64,000 bases of DNA from assembly GCA_902388495.1 (NCBI GenBank), contig CABMPP010000021.1, forward strand, positions 1 through 64,000. Reading direction: 5' to 3'. This stretch comes from an uncultured Bacteroides sp. GTDB taxonomy: Bacteria; Bacteroidota; Bacteroidia; Bacteroidales; Bacteroidaceae. Of the stretch, positions 34,501 to 42,963 are shown in pieces (the first letter of the stretch is position 1; each line of letters starts with the position of its first letter). Below the pieces are notes generated by a model, which had not been told where the DNA came from, made no database searches, and was given only the letters and a program-made list of their open reading frames with translations. The translations under genes were made by a program, and so were the position numbers.

Positions 34501-34633
34501 GCAGCGCCCGCTGGCCACAGTGATTGTTTACGGATTGCTGTTTGCCACGGTGGTGACGTTGTACATCCTCCCCGCCATCTACTATCTGATAGAGAAAAGA
34601 ATGGAAGATAAAAAACAAGACGCTGGAAAATGA
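31541..34633 (+). CDS. CusA/CzcA-family heavy-metal RND efflux pump
   Basis: A 1030-residue proton-driven inner-membrane pump. It has the usual RND layout of twelve helices and two large periplasmic loops. Features include the N-terminal helix (GLMIVLFAFIAAVGYYSW), IPIERAVNGMPGLNVMRS, FGLSTVVLVFDDG, the fourth-helix region LGAIDFGILVDGSIVMMET, and GVAIQNGVIMISHIN near the C-terminus. Length and motifs fit the HME subfamily, which exports divalent or monovalent metal ions. It lies 14 bp after the adaptor gene and overlaps the TolC gene by 4 bp. Confidence 0.92.
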   Translation: MKKLIYLAIHRRGLMIVLFAFIAAVGYYSWTRLAIDAYPDIADTTVQIVTQVPGLAAEEIEQQITIPIERAVNGMPGLNVMRSKNTFGLSTVVLVFDDGIDDYWARQRVQERLVDVELPYDAVPGLNPLTSPTGEIYRYVIDSENLDLREITDLHKWVIIPRLKQVTGVADVSNYGGITTQYQIELDPHKMEEYGISLADVTEKVEMNNVNAGGSMLSRGELSYVIRGIGLVKDLEDLGRIVIKTENGVPVYLNDIGKLKYGNLERKGVLGFYDGKRNYSDGVEGIVQMLRGQNPSQVLEGVHAAIDELNNEVLPKGTCIHPFMDRTNLVDMTLHTVSHTLFMGMVLVVLVLILFLGNWRGALLVALTIPLSLLIAFILMHVTDIPANLLSLGAIDFGILVDGSIVMMETILKKRERHPDEVLTEDSILRRTTEVARPIFFSTLIIITAYLPLFAFEHIEKKLFTPMAYTVGYALIGALCVALILIPGLAYMAYRNPRKTYHNRWLEKLQTLYHAQVVRVIDCPKAVIGVLAGILLLAGVLSYTVGKDFLPPLDEGAIWIQVQLPPGISIERSKKMGAELRKVLSGFPEVSYVMTQVGRDDEGAEAFSLSHVECGVGLKPYNTWTTGRNKARLIEAMNDSLMKLPGYSVGFSQPIIDMVMDQIAGAHSDLALKIYGEDITETRHIADRIVNVVKQIPGATDVAVDQEPPLPQLQIVADRDRIAQYGLNVSDVADLIELAIGGKAISQIFVGSKSYDVICRFSEETRNTPENIGNLMLTSGSGAKIPLSQVADIKMTTGASTISREMNKRHLTIHINLRGIDLTSFLQKANRMIDEQVKYDHETTHLKWAGQFENQHRAYSRLGVVVPLALGIMLVLLFAALGKFRQAALLMSVIPLALFGGMLALNVRGMTLNVSSAVGFIALIGVAIQNGVIMISHINNLRSRGRDLRDSVITGVKHRFRPILMTATVAVLGLLPASLSTGIGSDVQRPLATVIVYGLLFATVVTLYILPAIYYLIEKRMEDKKQDAGK

Positions 34634-35892
34634 AAAGATATAAGATAGCACTGTTACTTGTCGCCGCTGCCGCCTGCCCGATACAGGCGCAGACAGTGGC
34701 ACCAATTACTTACAAGCAGTATATGCACAAGGTAAGTACGGACAACCTGGAATATGCCGCCGAGAAGATGAACGTGAGTGCCGCCCGTGCAGACGTGATC
34801 GCCGCCAAGGTGTTCGATGATCCGTCGCTCTCCTTCACCTACTCCAACAATGAGGACCATACGTTGCAGATGGGCCAGAGTTATGAACTGGGGCTGTCTC
34901 AGAACATCACGCTGGGCCGACGCGGGGCGGGCATCAAGCTGGCACGCAGTCAAAGTGAGTTGGCGGAAATCGTACTGGATGACTACTTCCGTAACTTACA
35001 GGCAGATGCCACCCTCGCCTACCTGGAAGTAATGAAGCAGAAGCAACTTTACGACATCAAGAAGAGTGCCTGGAGCAATATGTACGACCTTGCCAAGAGC
35101 GATAGCATCCGCCTGGCAGCGGGTAAGATAATGGAGATGGAAGCTGTTCAGAGCAAGTTGGAAGCGGACATTATGTACAACGACTTGTTGCAGGCAGGAA
35201 CGGAGTTGGAGCAAGCCTATACACAGCTTTCTCCCTATATAGGGACAGCAGTGACCGACACCCTTTTCCACCCCGTAGAGGAATTGGAGCAGCCGGAAAA
35301 AGAGTTTATACTGGGCGATCTGATGCAGTCCGCCATCGAGCGCCGCACTGACTTGCGGGCAGCTCTGAAGAATACCGAAGTGGCACGCCGCGAGTTGACA
35401 CTTGCCAAACGCGAGAAGCGTCCCGACGTGGAACTGTCCGTAGGATGGAGCCACAACACGAGGGTGCATAACGAAGAAGCCCCCGCACCGGCATTCGACG
35501 GAGTAAGTGCGGGCATCGCTATTCCGCTGAACTTCTCGTCCCTGAACCGGGGAGCAGTGAATGCAGCCCGGTTCCGTGCCAAGCAGGCAGAGTTGCAATA
35601 CAACCAGATGTGCCTGCAAGTGCAACGCGAAGTGATGGAGGCTTATCAGCAGTTCCAATCACAAACGCAGCAGATAAAGCATTACGAACACGGCATCTTG
35701 CAGCAAGCGCAGACGGTACTCGATGGGAAGATATACAGCTACAACCGCGGTGAAGTGTCCCTGCTTGAGATTCTGAATGCACAGCGCACATACGACGATG
35801 TGCAGGCGCAATACATTGAGACACTGTTCAATTACAATGCGGCGCTGGTAGAGTTGGAACGCAGTTGCGGAATGCATCATCCATTGCCCTGA
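34630..35892 (+). CDS. TolC-family outer-membrane efflux channel
   Basis: A 420-residue outer-membrane factor with a signal peptide (LLVAAAACPIQAQ). Two long helical repeats of the TolC type are seen: one around residues 30-200 (SAARADVIAAKVFDDPSLSF, YELGLSQNITLG), another around 220-410 (RRTDLRAALKNTEVARRELT, GEVSLLEILNAQRTYDDVQA). It completes the tripartite pump with the adaptor and RND genes upstream, and its start overlaps the pump gene's stop. A four-unit 22-bp repeat array starts immediately after its stop codon. Confidence 0.9.
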   Translation: MKRYKIALLLVAAAACPIQAQTVAPITYKQYMHKVSTDNLEYAAEKMNVSAARADVIAAKVFDDPSLSFTYSNNEDHTLQMGQSYELGLSQNITLGRRGAGIKLARSQSELAEIVLDDYFRNLQADATLAYLEVMKQKQLYDIKKSAWSNMYDLAKSDSIRLAAGKIMEMEAVQSKLEADIMYNDLLQAGTELEQAYTQLSPYIGTAVTDTLFHPVEELEQPEKEFILGDLMQSAIERRTDLRAALKNTEVARRELTLAKREKRPDVELSVGWSHNTRVHNEEAPAPAFDGVSAGIAIPLNFSSLNRGAVNAARFRAKQAELQYNQMCLQVQREVMEAYQQFQSQTQQIKHYEHGILQQAQTVLDGKIYSYNRGEVSLLEILNAQRTYDDVQAQYIETLFNYNAALVELERSCGMHHPLP

Positions 35893-35980
35893 AACAGATG
35901 ATGCGTTTGACCCGAACAGATGGTCTGTTTGCCCTTAACAGACCATCTGTTTTGCCCCAACGGATGATGCGTTTTGAAGA
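35893..35980. repeat. Four tandem 22-bp units after the tolC-like gene
   Basis: Units start at 35893, 35915, 35937 and 35959 with an exact 22-bp period. Each begins AACRGA and carries a GTTTKG-type block. Units 2 and 3 form a perfect 15-bp palindromic pair (AACAGATGGTCTGTT and complement), and units 1 and 4 share GATGATGCGTTT. It may serve as the operon's terminator. The rest of the 183-bp gap holds nothing that I recognise. Confidence 0.75.
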
Positions 35981-36075
35981 GAGAAAAAATACGTCCCGTA
36001 ATGTTCCTGCTTTGAGAAGAAAAGAATACCTTTACCCGCAAATTCCATCTAACAAACAATAAACATTATTATAAT

Positions 36076-37272
36076 ATGCGTAAACTTATTATGACCGCAT
36101 TCAGCCTTTTGCTTTTCCTCGTTTCGCTGAATGCCCAAACACCCGACCGGCATTACACTGTTATCGTTTCACTCGATGGCTTCCGCTGGGATTACCCCAC
36201 GATGTACAAAACTCCCAATTTGGACCGGATGGGACAAGATGGCGTAAAAGCAGTGATGCTACCCTCTTTCCCTGCCTCTACTTTCCCGAACCATTACACC
36301 CTTGCTACGGGATTGGTGCCCGACCATAACGGTATCATCAACAATACCTTTTGGGATGCAGAGAACCACCGCCAATACTCGATGGGCGACTCCGCCAGCC
36401 GCTATAATCCCGATTACTACTTGGGCGAGCCCATTTGGGTGACTGCACAGAAACAAGGCCTGAAGACGGCAAATATGTACTGGGTAGGCTCCGACATCGC
36501 TATCAAAGGCACCTATCCCACGCATTACCGGATGTGGAATGCAAAGCCTTTCCTAACCTTCGAACAGCGGATAGACAGTGTTCTCACCTGGTTACAGAAG
36601 CCCGAAGCCGAACGCCCCCGGCTGGTAATGCTCTACTTTGAAGAGCCCGACGGAAGCGGACATCGCAACGGACCTGTCAGCAAAGAAACGGGTGCCGTGG
36701 TTCAGCACATGGACAGCTTGATGGGAGTGTTGCGGGCAAGAATAGAAAGTCTTCCTTTTGGCGCAGATATCAATCTGATTGTAACTTCAGATCACGGTAT
36801 GGCCGAAATCAGTCCGGAACGTGTAGTGGATATGAACAAGTATTTAAAGCCTGAATGGTGTGAAGTAGTAGACGGACGTACACCGACTTCCATCTTTTCC
36901 AAAGCCGGCTATCGCGATTCCATCTACAATGCACTGAAAGATGTGGCCCACATCCACGTCTGGAAGAAAGAAGAGATTCCTGCCGAACTGAATTACGGTA
37001 GTAGCAGCCGTGTTGGCGACATAGTGGTTGCCCCCGAACTGGGCTGGCAGTTTACGGACGTGGCACGCAACAACAAGGGCGCCCACGGTTACTTCCCGCA
37101 AAGCCCCGAAATGCAGGTCATTTTCCGTGCCATCGGACCGGACTTCAAGAAGGGGTATACTTCCGAAGGCTTTGTCAATGTAGACATCTATCCCCTTCTC
37201 TCCTACCTTCTGCAAATCGTTCCGGAAAAGACGGATGGGAAGTTTGAACGGATAAAGGATATTCTGAAATAA
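36076..37272 (+). CDS. Ectonucleotide pyrophosphatase/phosphodiesterase (alkaline phosphatase superfamily)
   Basis: A 398-residue exported enzyme (signal LLLFLVSLNAQ) with the NPP-family fold. The first metal site is VSLDGFRWDY. The nucleophile Thr is in PSFPASTFPNHYTLATGL, the family's TFPNHY signature. Further metal ligands are in YFEEPDGSGHRNGP and TSDHGMAEI, and the last His is in GAHGYFPQSPEM. The family hydrolyses phosphodiester or pyrophosphate bonds in nucleotides or similar molecules. It is a single gene, convergent with xylE over a long shared hairpin. Confidence 0.9.
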   Translation: MRKLIMTAFSLLLFLVSLNAQTPDRHYTVIVSLDGFRWDYPTMYKTPNLDRMGQDGVKAVMLPSFPASTFPNHYTLATGLVPDHNGIINNTFWDAENHRQYSMGDSASRYNPDYYLGEPIWVTAQKQGLKTANMYWVGSDIAIKGTYPTHYRMWNAKPFLTFEQRIDSVLTWLQKPEAERPRLVMLYFEEPDGSGHRNGPVSKETGAVVQHMDSLMGVLRARIESLPFGADINLIVTSDHGMAEISPERVVDMNKYLKPEWCEVVDGRTPTSIFSKAGYRDSIYNALKDVAHIHVWKKEEIPAELNYGSSSRVGDIVVAPELGWQFTDVARNNKGAHGYFPQSPEMQVIFRAIGPDFKKGYTSEGFVNVDIYPLLSYLLQIVPEKTDGKFERIKDILK

Positions 37273-37281
37273 CTCTGTCAC

Positions 37282-37344
37282 CTCTATTAAATAAGAAAGG
37301 TGTAGCCGATGAAATGTCGACTACACCTTTCTTATTTAATAGAG
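37282..37344. terminator. Bidirectional terminator between the pyrophosphatase and xylE genes
   Basis: Perfect 24-bp arms at 37282-37305 and 37321-37344 around a 15-base loop. The core of the arm is AATAAGAAAGGTGTAG. It lies between two convergent stop codons, with A/T-rich outer ends giving U-runs in both directions. Confidence 0.8.
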
Positions 37345-37349
37345 AATAC

Positions 37350-38825
37350 TTATTTCTTCTTTTTCCAAAGCTTAGTCATATCCTCCAGCGTCTTGCCCTT
37401 CGTCTCAGGAACAAGCTTCCAAACGAAGATAGCCGCTACCACACAAATAATGCCATAGAGGGCATAAGCAAACATGTGTCCGAACTTATCTCCCATTTCT
37501 CCGAGTCGCATATTGTACATCGGCAGGAACGTGGACGAAACGATAAAGTTGAAAATCCATTGGAAAGCCACTGCAATGGCAACCGCCGTACCACGAATAG
37601 TGTTCGGGAAGATTTCGGCAATCAGTACCCAGCAGATCGGTCCCCAACTGAACATGAACGATGCACTGTAGACCATGATGCTGATAACGGATACCATAGG
37701 AGGAAGACCGCCCACGAGGTTGCACATAGCCACACCGAATGCTCCTATAGCCATACCGATGGAACCAGAAATGAGCAACGGTTTGCGGCCCCACTTCTCT
37801 ACAGTGAACACAGCCAGCAAGGTGAACAGAATATTGATAACACCCATAAGTACTGTCTGTACCATCGGGTTACCCATGCCCATCGTCTCGAATATACGAG
37901 GAGCAAAATAAAGTACGGCATTGATACCTACAGCTTGCTGGAATACGCTCAGCATGATGCCGATGAAGATAACCATCCATCCGTAAGTGAAGAGGCGTTC
38001 TGTCTTTTCTTCGGCAGTTTCCTTGATTTCTGCCAGGATAACCTTGGCCTGAGCCAGACCGTTGATACGGCTCAATACGCTCAGTGCCTTCTCGTCCTTG
38101 CCGGACATGGCGAGGTAACGCGGCGTTTCGGGCACAAACAAGACTAATATAGTGAACAGACCTGCGGGCACAGCCTCACTGGCAAACATCAAGCGCCAAC
38201 CGGTTTCGATAGTCCAGGAAGCAGCTTCCGGATTCATAATCTGATTGACTCCGTTCACCAGGTCGATTACCGGATTGGCATGGCTGCCCAGGATCATGAA
38301 GTTCACGAAGTAAACCACCAACTGACCGAAGATAATGGCAAACTGATTCCACGAAACCAGTGTTCCGCGGATATTACTCGGGGCGATCTCGGCAATATAC
38401 ATCGGACAGATGGCAGATGCCAAGCCTACACCGATACCGCCCAATACGCGATAAAGATTGAATGCAACTAATAATGAATAGGAAGGAACGCCATGCTCAA
38501 AGAACAGGAACTCGGGGTTGTATGAACCCAGTGCCGACAGGAAAAACATGATACCTGCCATAAAAAGAGAATTTTTACGCCCCAGTCTGGAAGCAAAGAA
38601 TCCTGAAATAGCACTACCCAGGATACATCCGATCAGTGCGCTGGAAGAGGTAATGCCATGCATCGCGTCCGTATATTGAAAGTCGGCTCCCATGAAGAAT
38701 GCCTGGAGACCTTTCTCCGCACCGGAAATCACTGCCGTGTCGTATCCGAACAGCAAGCCACCGATAACGGCCACAAGCACGATGGAGAAGAGGTAGACTC
38801 TGCTACCTTTTTCTGTATAATTCAT
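37350..38825 (-). CDS. xylE: Sugar:proton symporter of the MFS, probable D-xylose transporter
   Basis: A 491-residue, twelve-helix major facilitator protein of the sugar porter family. Hallmarks are GGLLFGYDTAVISGAEKG in helix 1, ASRLGRKNSLF between helices 2 and 3, VPETPRYLAMSGK after helix 6, KWGRKPLLISG, and the C-terminal VPETKGKTLEDM. It follows xylB and xylA on the same strand, which supports xylose as the substrate. A 114-bp gap with a repeated hairpin separates it from xylA, so its message level may differ from that of the enzymes. Confidence 0.88.
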   Translation of the reverse strand: MNYTEKGSRVYLFSIVLVAVIGGLLFGYDTAVISGAEKGLQAFFMGADFQYTDAMHGITSSSALIGCILGSAISGFFASRLGRKNSLFMAGIMFFLSALGSYNPEFLFFEHGVPSYSLLVAFNLYRVLGGIGVGLASAICPMYIAEIAPSNIRGTLVSWNQFAIIFGQLVVYFVNFMILGSHANPVIDLVNGVNQIMNPEAASWTIETGWRLMFASEAVPAGLFTILVLFVPETPRYLAMSGKDEKALSVLSRINGLAQAKVILAEIKETAEEKTERLFTYGWMVIFIGIMLSVFQQAVGINAVLYFAPRIFETMGMGNPMVQTVLMGVINILFTLLAVFTVEKWGRKPLLISGSIGMAIGAFGVAMCNLVGGLPPMVSVISIMVYSASFMFSWGPICWVLIAEIFPNTIRGTAVAIAVAFQWIFNFIVSSTFLPMYNMRLGEMGDKFGHMFAYALYGIICVVAAIFVWKLVPETKGKTLEDMTKLWKKKK

Positions 38826-38850
38826 GATAATATAAGATTAAGAGGATTAA

Positions 38851-38933
38851 TAAGTGCGGTAAAGTGGTAAGGGTGATAAGGTGCTAAAGTAATATTACTC
38901 CATCACCCTATCACTTTATCACCCCATCACCTT
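38851..38933. repeat. Hairpin built of 8-bp repeats between xylA and xylE
   Basis: The right arm is four exact-period units, ATCACCCT, ATCACTTT, ATCACCCC and ATCACCTT (38902-38933). The left arm (38861-38890) carries the complementary series AAAGTGGT, AAGGGTGAT, AAGGTGCT. In the xyl transcript this folds into a long hairpin that could slow polymerase or protect the upstream message. Confidence 0.6.
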
Positions 38934-38939
38934 TTTATG

Positions 38940-40256
38940 TTAGCAATACATGTTAACGATTGCCTCGTACAATTCTTGCTTGCCACTGGTTTGTTTCGGT
39001 TCGCCGTTGGCTTTTGCGTATGCCACAACGTCTTCCAGGGTCAGCTTGCCTTCTTCGAATTCTTTGCCCTTGCCGCTGTCGAAGGAAGCGTAGCGGTCGG
39101 CGAGCATCTTTTTGTAAGGAGATTCTTCCAACAACTTGGCTGCGCTTTCCAAAGCACGTGCCATAGCATCCATACCTGCAATGTGAGCGATGAAGATGTC
39201 TTCCAAGTCAGTAGAGTTACGACGGGTCTTGGCGTCGAAGTTGGTACCACCATTGCCCAAACCACCGTTACGGATGATTTGCATCATAGCCTGGGTCAGT
39301 TCGTAGTTGTCGATAGGGAATTGGTCGGTATCCCAGCCATTCTGATAGTCACCGCGATTGGCATCGATAGAACCCAGCATACCGTTGTCTACAGCTACAG
39401 CCAGTTCGTGTTCGAAGGTGTGGCCTGCGAGGGTAGCATGGTTTACTTCGATGTTTACCTTGAAGTCCTTGTCCAAGCCGTGAGCTTTCAGGAAGCCGAT
39501 AACGGTTTCGGTATCTACGTCATATTGATGTTTGGTCGGTTCCATCGGTTTCGGTTCGATGAGGAATGTGCCTTTGAAGCCACGTGCACGGGCATAGTCG
39601 CGGGCGATGGTCAGCATCTGTGCCAGATGGTCTTTTTCACGCTTCTGGTCAGTGTTCAGCAAAGACATATAGCCTTCGCGGCCACCCCAGAATACGTAGT
39701 TCGTGCCACCCAGTTCGATGGTTGCATCGATAGCGTTCTTGATTTGAACGGCAGCGCGTGCCACTACGTCGAAATCGGGATTGGTTGCAGCACCGTTCAT
39801 GTAGCGTGCATGACCGAATACGTTGGCAGTACCCCACAACAGTTTGATACCGGTTTCAGCTTGTTTTTGTTTGGCGTATGCTACGATCGCTTTCAGGTTA
39901 GCTTCATATTCTTCGATGGTATCGGCTTCGTTGCAAAGGTCTACATCGTGGAAGCAGTAGTATTCGATACCCATCTTCTGCATGAATTCAAAGCCGGCAT
40001 CCATCTTGTTCTTGGCTGCCTGCAGTGCATCGGCATCACCGTTCCAGGGGAATTGCTTGGTACCGCCACCAAACTGGTCGCCACCTTCTGCACAGAGTGT
40101 ATGCCACCATGCCATGGCAAACTTCAACCAGTCCTTCATCTTCTTACCCATGATAACCTTCTCGGCATCGTAGTAACGATATGCCATCGGGTTCATACTC
40201 TCTTTACCTTCGAATTTAATCTTTCCTATTCCGGGAAAATACTCTTTTGTTGCCAT
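38940..40256 (-). CDS. xylA: D-xylose isomerase
   Basis: A 438-residue TIM-barrel enzyme converting D-xylose to D-xylulose with two divalent metal ions. The signature stretches are clear: [20 protein letters not shown] (catalytic His region), [32 protein letters not shown] (metal-binding Glu and Lys), and [22 protein letters not shown] [12 protein letters not shown]. The length fits the class II (long) isomerases typical of Bacteroidetes. It lies 42 bp after xylB and upstream of the transporter gene, forming a complete uptake and entry route into the pentose phosphate pathway. Confidence 0.96.
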   Translation of the reverse strand: MATKEYFPGIGKIKFEGKESMNPMAYRYYDAEKVIMGKKMKDWLKFAMAWWHTLCAEGGDQFGGGTKQFPWNGDADALQAAKNKMDAGFEFMQKMGIEYYCFHDVDLCNEADTIEEYEANLKAIVAYAKQKQAETGIKLLWGTANVFGHARYMNGAATNPDFDVVARAAVQIKNAIDATIELGGTNYVFWGGREGYMSLLNTDQKREKDHLAQMLTIARDYARARGFKGTFLIEPKPMEPTKHQYDVDTETVIGFLKAHGLDKDFKVNIEVNHATLAGHTFEHELAVAVDNGMLGSIDANRGDYQNGWDTDQFPIDNYELTQAMMQIIRNGGLGNGGTNFDAKTRRNSTDLEDIFIAHIAGMDAMARALESAAKLLEESPYKKMLADRYASFDSGKGKEFEEGKLTLEDVVAYAKANGEPKQTSGKQELYEAIVNMYC

Positions 40257-40298
40257 AATCTTAATTTATTTTTAAAGGGTTAATTATTAATGTTTATC

Positions 40299-41789
40299 TT
40301 ATTTCGCCATTGATTTCTCCAAACGATGCTTCCAGCGTGCATACGCATCGGCATATTCCTGACGCTTCGCCTGGTTAGGTTCAATGACATCCAGCTTTTC
40401 GAGTGTTGCAAACGCTTCGTTGTTGTCTTTGTAGATACCTGCACCGATGCCGGCACCTTTGGCAGCGCCCACCGATCCGTCGGTGTCATACAGTTCGATG
40501 ACTGCTCCGGTAACCCCTGCCAGCGTATCGCGGAAGATGGAACTGAGGAACATATTGGCATGTCCTGCATGGATTTTCTGTACGGGAATACCCATACCTT
40601 CCATAATGTCTATACCATATTTGAACGAGAACACGATGCCCTCTTGCGCTGCACGGACAATGTGCTGCTTGCCGTGCAGGTTAAAGTTCAAGCCACGGAT
40701 GGAGCAGTTGATTTCTTTATTTTCGAGCATGCGCTCCGCACCGTTGCCGAAGGGCAGGATGCTGATGCCTGCACTGCCGATAGGAGCTTGCGATGCCAGT
40801 ACATTCATTTCGTTGTAAGAGATGCCTTCGGGAGCGATGGTACGTTTCACCCATGAGTTAAGAATACCTGTACCGTTGATGCACAAGAGAACACCCAGGC
40901 GTGTCTGTTCGTCCGTATGATTGACGTGGGCAAATGTGTTGACACGCGATTTCGGATCGTAGTTCACTTCACCGTTCACACCGTAGACCACACCGGAAGT
41001 TCCTGCCGTAGAGGCAATTTCACCCGGATTGAATACATTCAGTGACAAGGCATTGTTCGGTTGGTCGCCGGCACGGTAAGTAATCGGGGTGTCTTCTTTC
41101 AGTCCCAGTTCTTTTGCAGCAGCAGCATTTACGCGGCCTTGCTCGGAGAAGGTCGGCTTGATATCGGCAATCAGGGAATGGTCGAAACCGTAGTAATCCA
41201 TCAGGAAGTCGGCTACACGATTGTTCTTGAAGTCCCAGAACATGCCTTCGGAAAGACCGGAAACCGTTGTGCAGATATCACCGCTCAACTTCATGGCGAT
41301 ATAATCACCCGGAAGCATGATCTTATAGATTTTCTCAAAGATTGCCGGTTCGTTCTCCTTAATCCATGCCAGTTTGGAAGCGGTAAAGTTACCCGGAGAG
41401 TTCAGCAGGTGTGAAAGACAATGCTTCTCGCCCAGCGTTTCGAATGCTTTCTGTCCGTAAGGAACAGCACGCGAGTCGCACCAGATGATAGAAGGACGCA
41501 GTACATTCTGATCCTTATCTACACATACCAGCCCGTGCATCTGATAAGAGATACCGATTGCCTTGATTTCGGCCGCGTTAGCACCCGACTCGGCCATGAC
41601 AGCTTGTGTGGCCAGTTTCAAGTTCTCCCACCAGGTTTCGGGATTCTGTTCCGCCCACCCCGGTTTTACGGCGATGATAGCCGCTTCTGTCTTCGGAAAG
41701 AAAGCAGACGATACGCACTTACCGCTTTCTGCGTTTACCAAACTCGCTTTGACGGACGAGCTTCCGATGTCATAACCTAATAGATACAT
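40299..41789 (-). CDS. xylB: Xylulokinase
   Basis: A 496-residue FGGY-family carbohydrate kinase that phosphorylates D-xylulose with ATP. The phosphate-binding start is YDIGSSSVKASLVN, sugar contacts are expected near QMHGLVCVD, and the second nucleotide motif is seen at IASTAGTSGVVYGVNG. A late FGGY-type segment is KIHAGHANMFLSSIFRDTLA. It is the first enzyme gene after the Nudix-type regulator (48 bp apart), followed by xylA and xylE. Confidence 0.94.
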   Translation of the reverse strand: MYLLGYDIGSSSVKASLVNAESGKCVSSAFFPKTEAAIIAVKPGWAEQNPETWWENLKLATQAVMAESGANAAEIKAIGISYQMHGLVCVDKDQNVLRPSIIWCDSRAVPYGQKAFETLGEKHCLSHLLNSPGNFTASKLAWIKENEPAIFEKIYKIMLPGDYIAMKLSGDICTTVSGLSEGMFWDFKNNRVADFLMDYYGFDHSLIADIKPTFSEQGRVNAAAAKELGLKEDTPITYRAGDQPNNALSLNVFNPGEIASTAGTSGVVYGVNGEVNYDPKSRVNTFAHVNHTDEQTRLGVLLCINGTGILNSWVKRTIAPEGISYNEMNVLASQAPIGSAGISILPFGNGAERMLENKEINCSIRGLNFNLHGKQHIVRAAQEGIVFSFKYGIDIMEGMGIPVQKIHAGHANMFLSSIFRDTLAGVTGAVIELYDTDGSVGAAKGAGIGAGIYKDNNEAFATLEKLDVIEPNQAKRQEYADAYARWKHRLEKSMAK

Positions 41790-41837
41790 GGTTCAATTTA
41801 TGATTTTTGATTTATGATTTATTTTATTCTAATCTTC

Positions 41838-42569
41838 TCAGCGTCTCACCTTATTATATATCTTCTTGTCGAAGCGATAATAGCGTGCTGCCCGGTGGGC
41901 TACGCCCTGCTGCTTTTCTTCCAGTGGAACGACGTACTCCATAAGGGCTATTTTCTTATGGAAGTTGCGCACATCGTACTGCTTTCCGTACACCAGTTCG
42001 TACAATGTACGCAATTGTGCAGCGGTGAACTTGCGCGGCAGCAAATCGAATAAGGACGAAGGATTGAACTCTACGTACTGACGGACGTAAGTCATAGCCT
42101 CCTTTATTATCAGGTTGTGGTCGAATGCCAACGTCTTGATGTCCGGCATAGCCACCCAGCTGGCCTGATAATCGTCCAGGTCGCGGTTTAACGCCCGGTC
42201 TATCTTTACCAATGAAAGATAGGCTATGGTGACAATACGTTCTACCTTGGACTGCATGGCACGCTCCAACCAATGAACGTCTTTGGGGTCCTTCGTACGG
42301 TTCTTGGAACCGAATGCCTTGAATTGCATCAGATTCACATTCTTCAATCCCGTCAATTCATTCAGCACCCTTTTGGCTGCTTCGTCCAGGTCCTCGTCCA
42401 TATAAATCAAACTTCCGGGAAGTTTCATATCATGGAAGATTTCTCCTTTCTCCTCGCCCGCACGTCTGATCAACAGAACCTTCAGTTGTTCTCCATCAAA
42501 GCCAATCACAACACAGTCTACAGAGATGTGATTGTTTGCCAACGGCATTGTTTGTTCCATGTTTTGCAT
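41838..42569 (-). CDS. Nudix-domain transcriptional regulator, probable control gene of the xyl operon
   Basis: A 243-residue protein with an N-terminal Nudix fold (HISVDCVVIGFDGEQLKVLL) and a C-terminal winged-helix domain (LFDLLPRKFTAAQLRTLYEL). The Nudix box is degenerate: at GSLIYMDEDLDEAAKRVLNE the REUxEE core is lost, so it is unlikely to hydrolyse nucleotides. Such proteins act as sugar-responsive regulators in Bacteroides (the AraR type). Its place as first gene of the xyl cluster suggests that it responds to xylose or a derivative. I chose the ATG at 42569, downstream of the -7 box; 42560 is also possible. Confidence 0.85.
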   Translation of the reverse strand: MQNMEQTMPLANNHISVDCVVIGFDGEQLKVLLIRRAGEEKGEIFHDMKLPGSLIYMDEDLDEAAKRVLNELTGLKNVNLMQFKAFGSKNRTKDPKDVHWLERAMQSKVERIVTIAYLSLVKIDRALNRDLDDYQASWVAMPDIKTLAFDHNLIIKEAMTYVRQYVEFNPSSLFDLLPRKFTAAQLRTLYELVYGKQYDVRNFHKKIALMEYVVPLEEKQQGVAHRAARYYRFDKKIYNKVRR

Positions 42570-42590
42570 AATATACTTGTTTAAGCGCTG

Positions 42591-42620
42591 CAAATATAAA
42601 GAGGTTTTTCTAATATGCAA
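42591..42620 (-). promoter_or_regulatory. Promoter of the xyl cluster
   Basis: Reading leftward, TATATTTG (42598-42591) matches the -7 box, with TTG of a -33 box about 19 bp upstream. The predicted start of transcription is just before the regulator ATG at 42569. Confidence 0.55.
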
Positions 42621-42707
42621 TATAGAAAAAGAATATTTTTACTATGTTATAAAGCATTATTTTTCAAACAAATACATATCATACATTGTACAATATCACT
42701 TTTGTAT

Positions 42708-42778
42708 GTTATCGTATAAAATACAATATGTAATTTAATGATGGGAAAGAAAGTAGTAATTGTATCAGATACGATAAC
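42708..42778. repeat. 10-bp inverted repeat in the xyl-fabD gap
   Basis: GTTATCGTAT at 42708-42717 and ATACGATAAC at 42769-42778, 51 bp apart. It could be an operator pair or a relic; nothing ties it to either gene. Confidence 0.35.
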
Positions 42779-42919
42779 TATAAAGTGCCTAATTTTTAAG
42801 GAATTCAGTTTGCAGTGGTCCGTAATGCGAACCCGGTTCATATTGTATTCCTGATATGCATGAGAAGAGCCTATTGCACAAAAAACGTGCATTTGTGCGG
42901 TGAATATCAGAAAAACCTC

Positions 42920-42927
42920 TACCTTTG
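42920..42927 (+). promoter_or_regulatory. -7 box for fabD
   Basis: TACCTTTG matches TAnnTTTG, 37 bp before the fabD start. A TTTG lies 24 bp upstream of it, slightly beyond the usual spacing. Confidence 0.6.
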
Positions 42928-42963
42928 CACCACTTTTTATTTAAACACTAAAAACAAATAAAG

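Larger units (their letters stand above)
42570..42963. other. 394-bp divergent intergenic region between the xyl regulator and fabD
   Basis: AT-rich with no coding frame that I can support. It holds the leftward xyl promoter, the rightward fabD promoter and a 10-bp inverted repeat (GTTATCGTAT at 42708-42717 and its complement at 42769-42778). Nothing else is recognised. Confidence 0.6.

Noticed and set aside
38937..40283. 448-codon plus-strand frame covering the xylose isomerase region
   Set aside because: It is antisense to xylA, which has complete signature motifs. The antisense product is Cys/His/Phe-rich and unlike any protein family.
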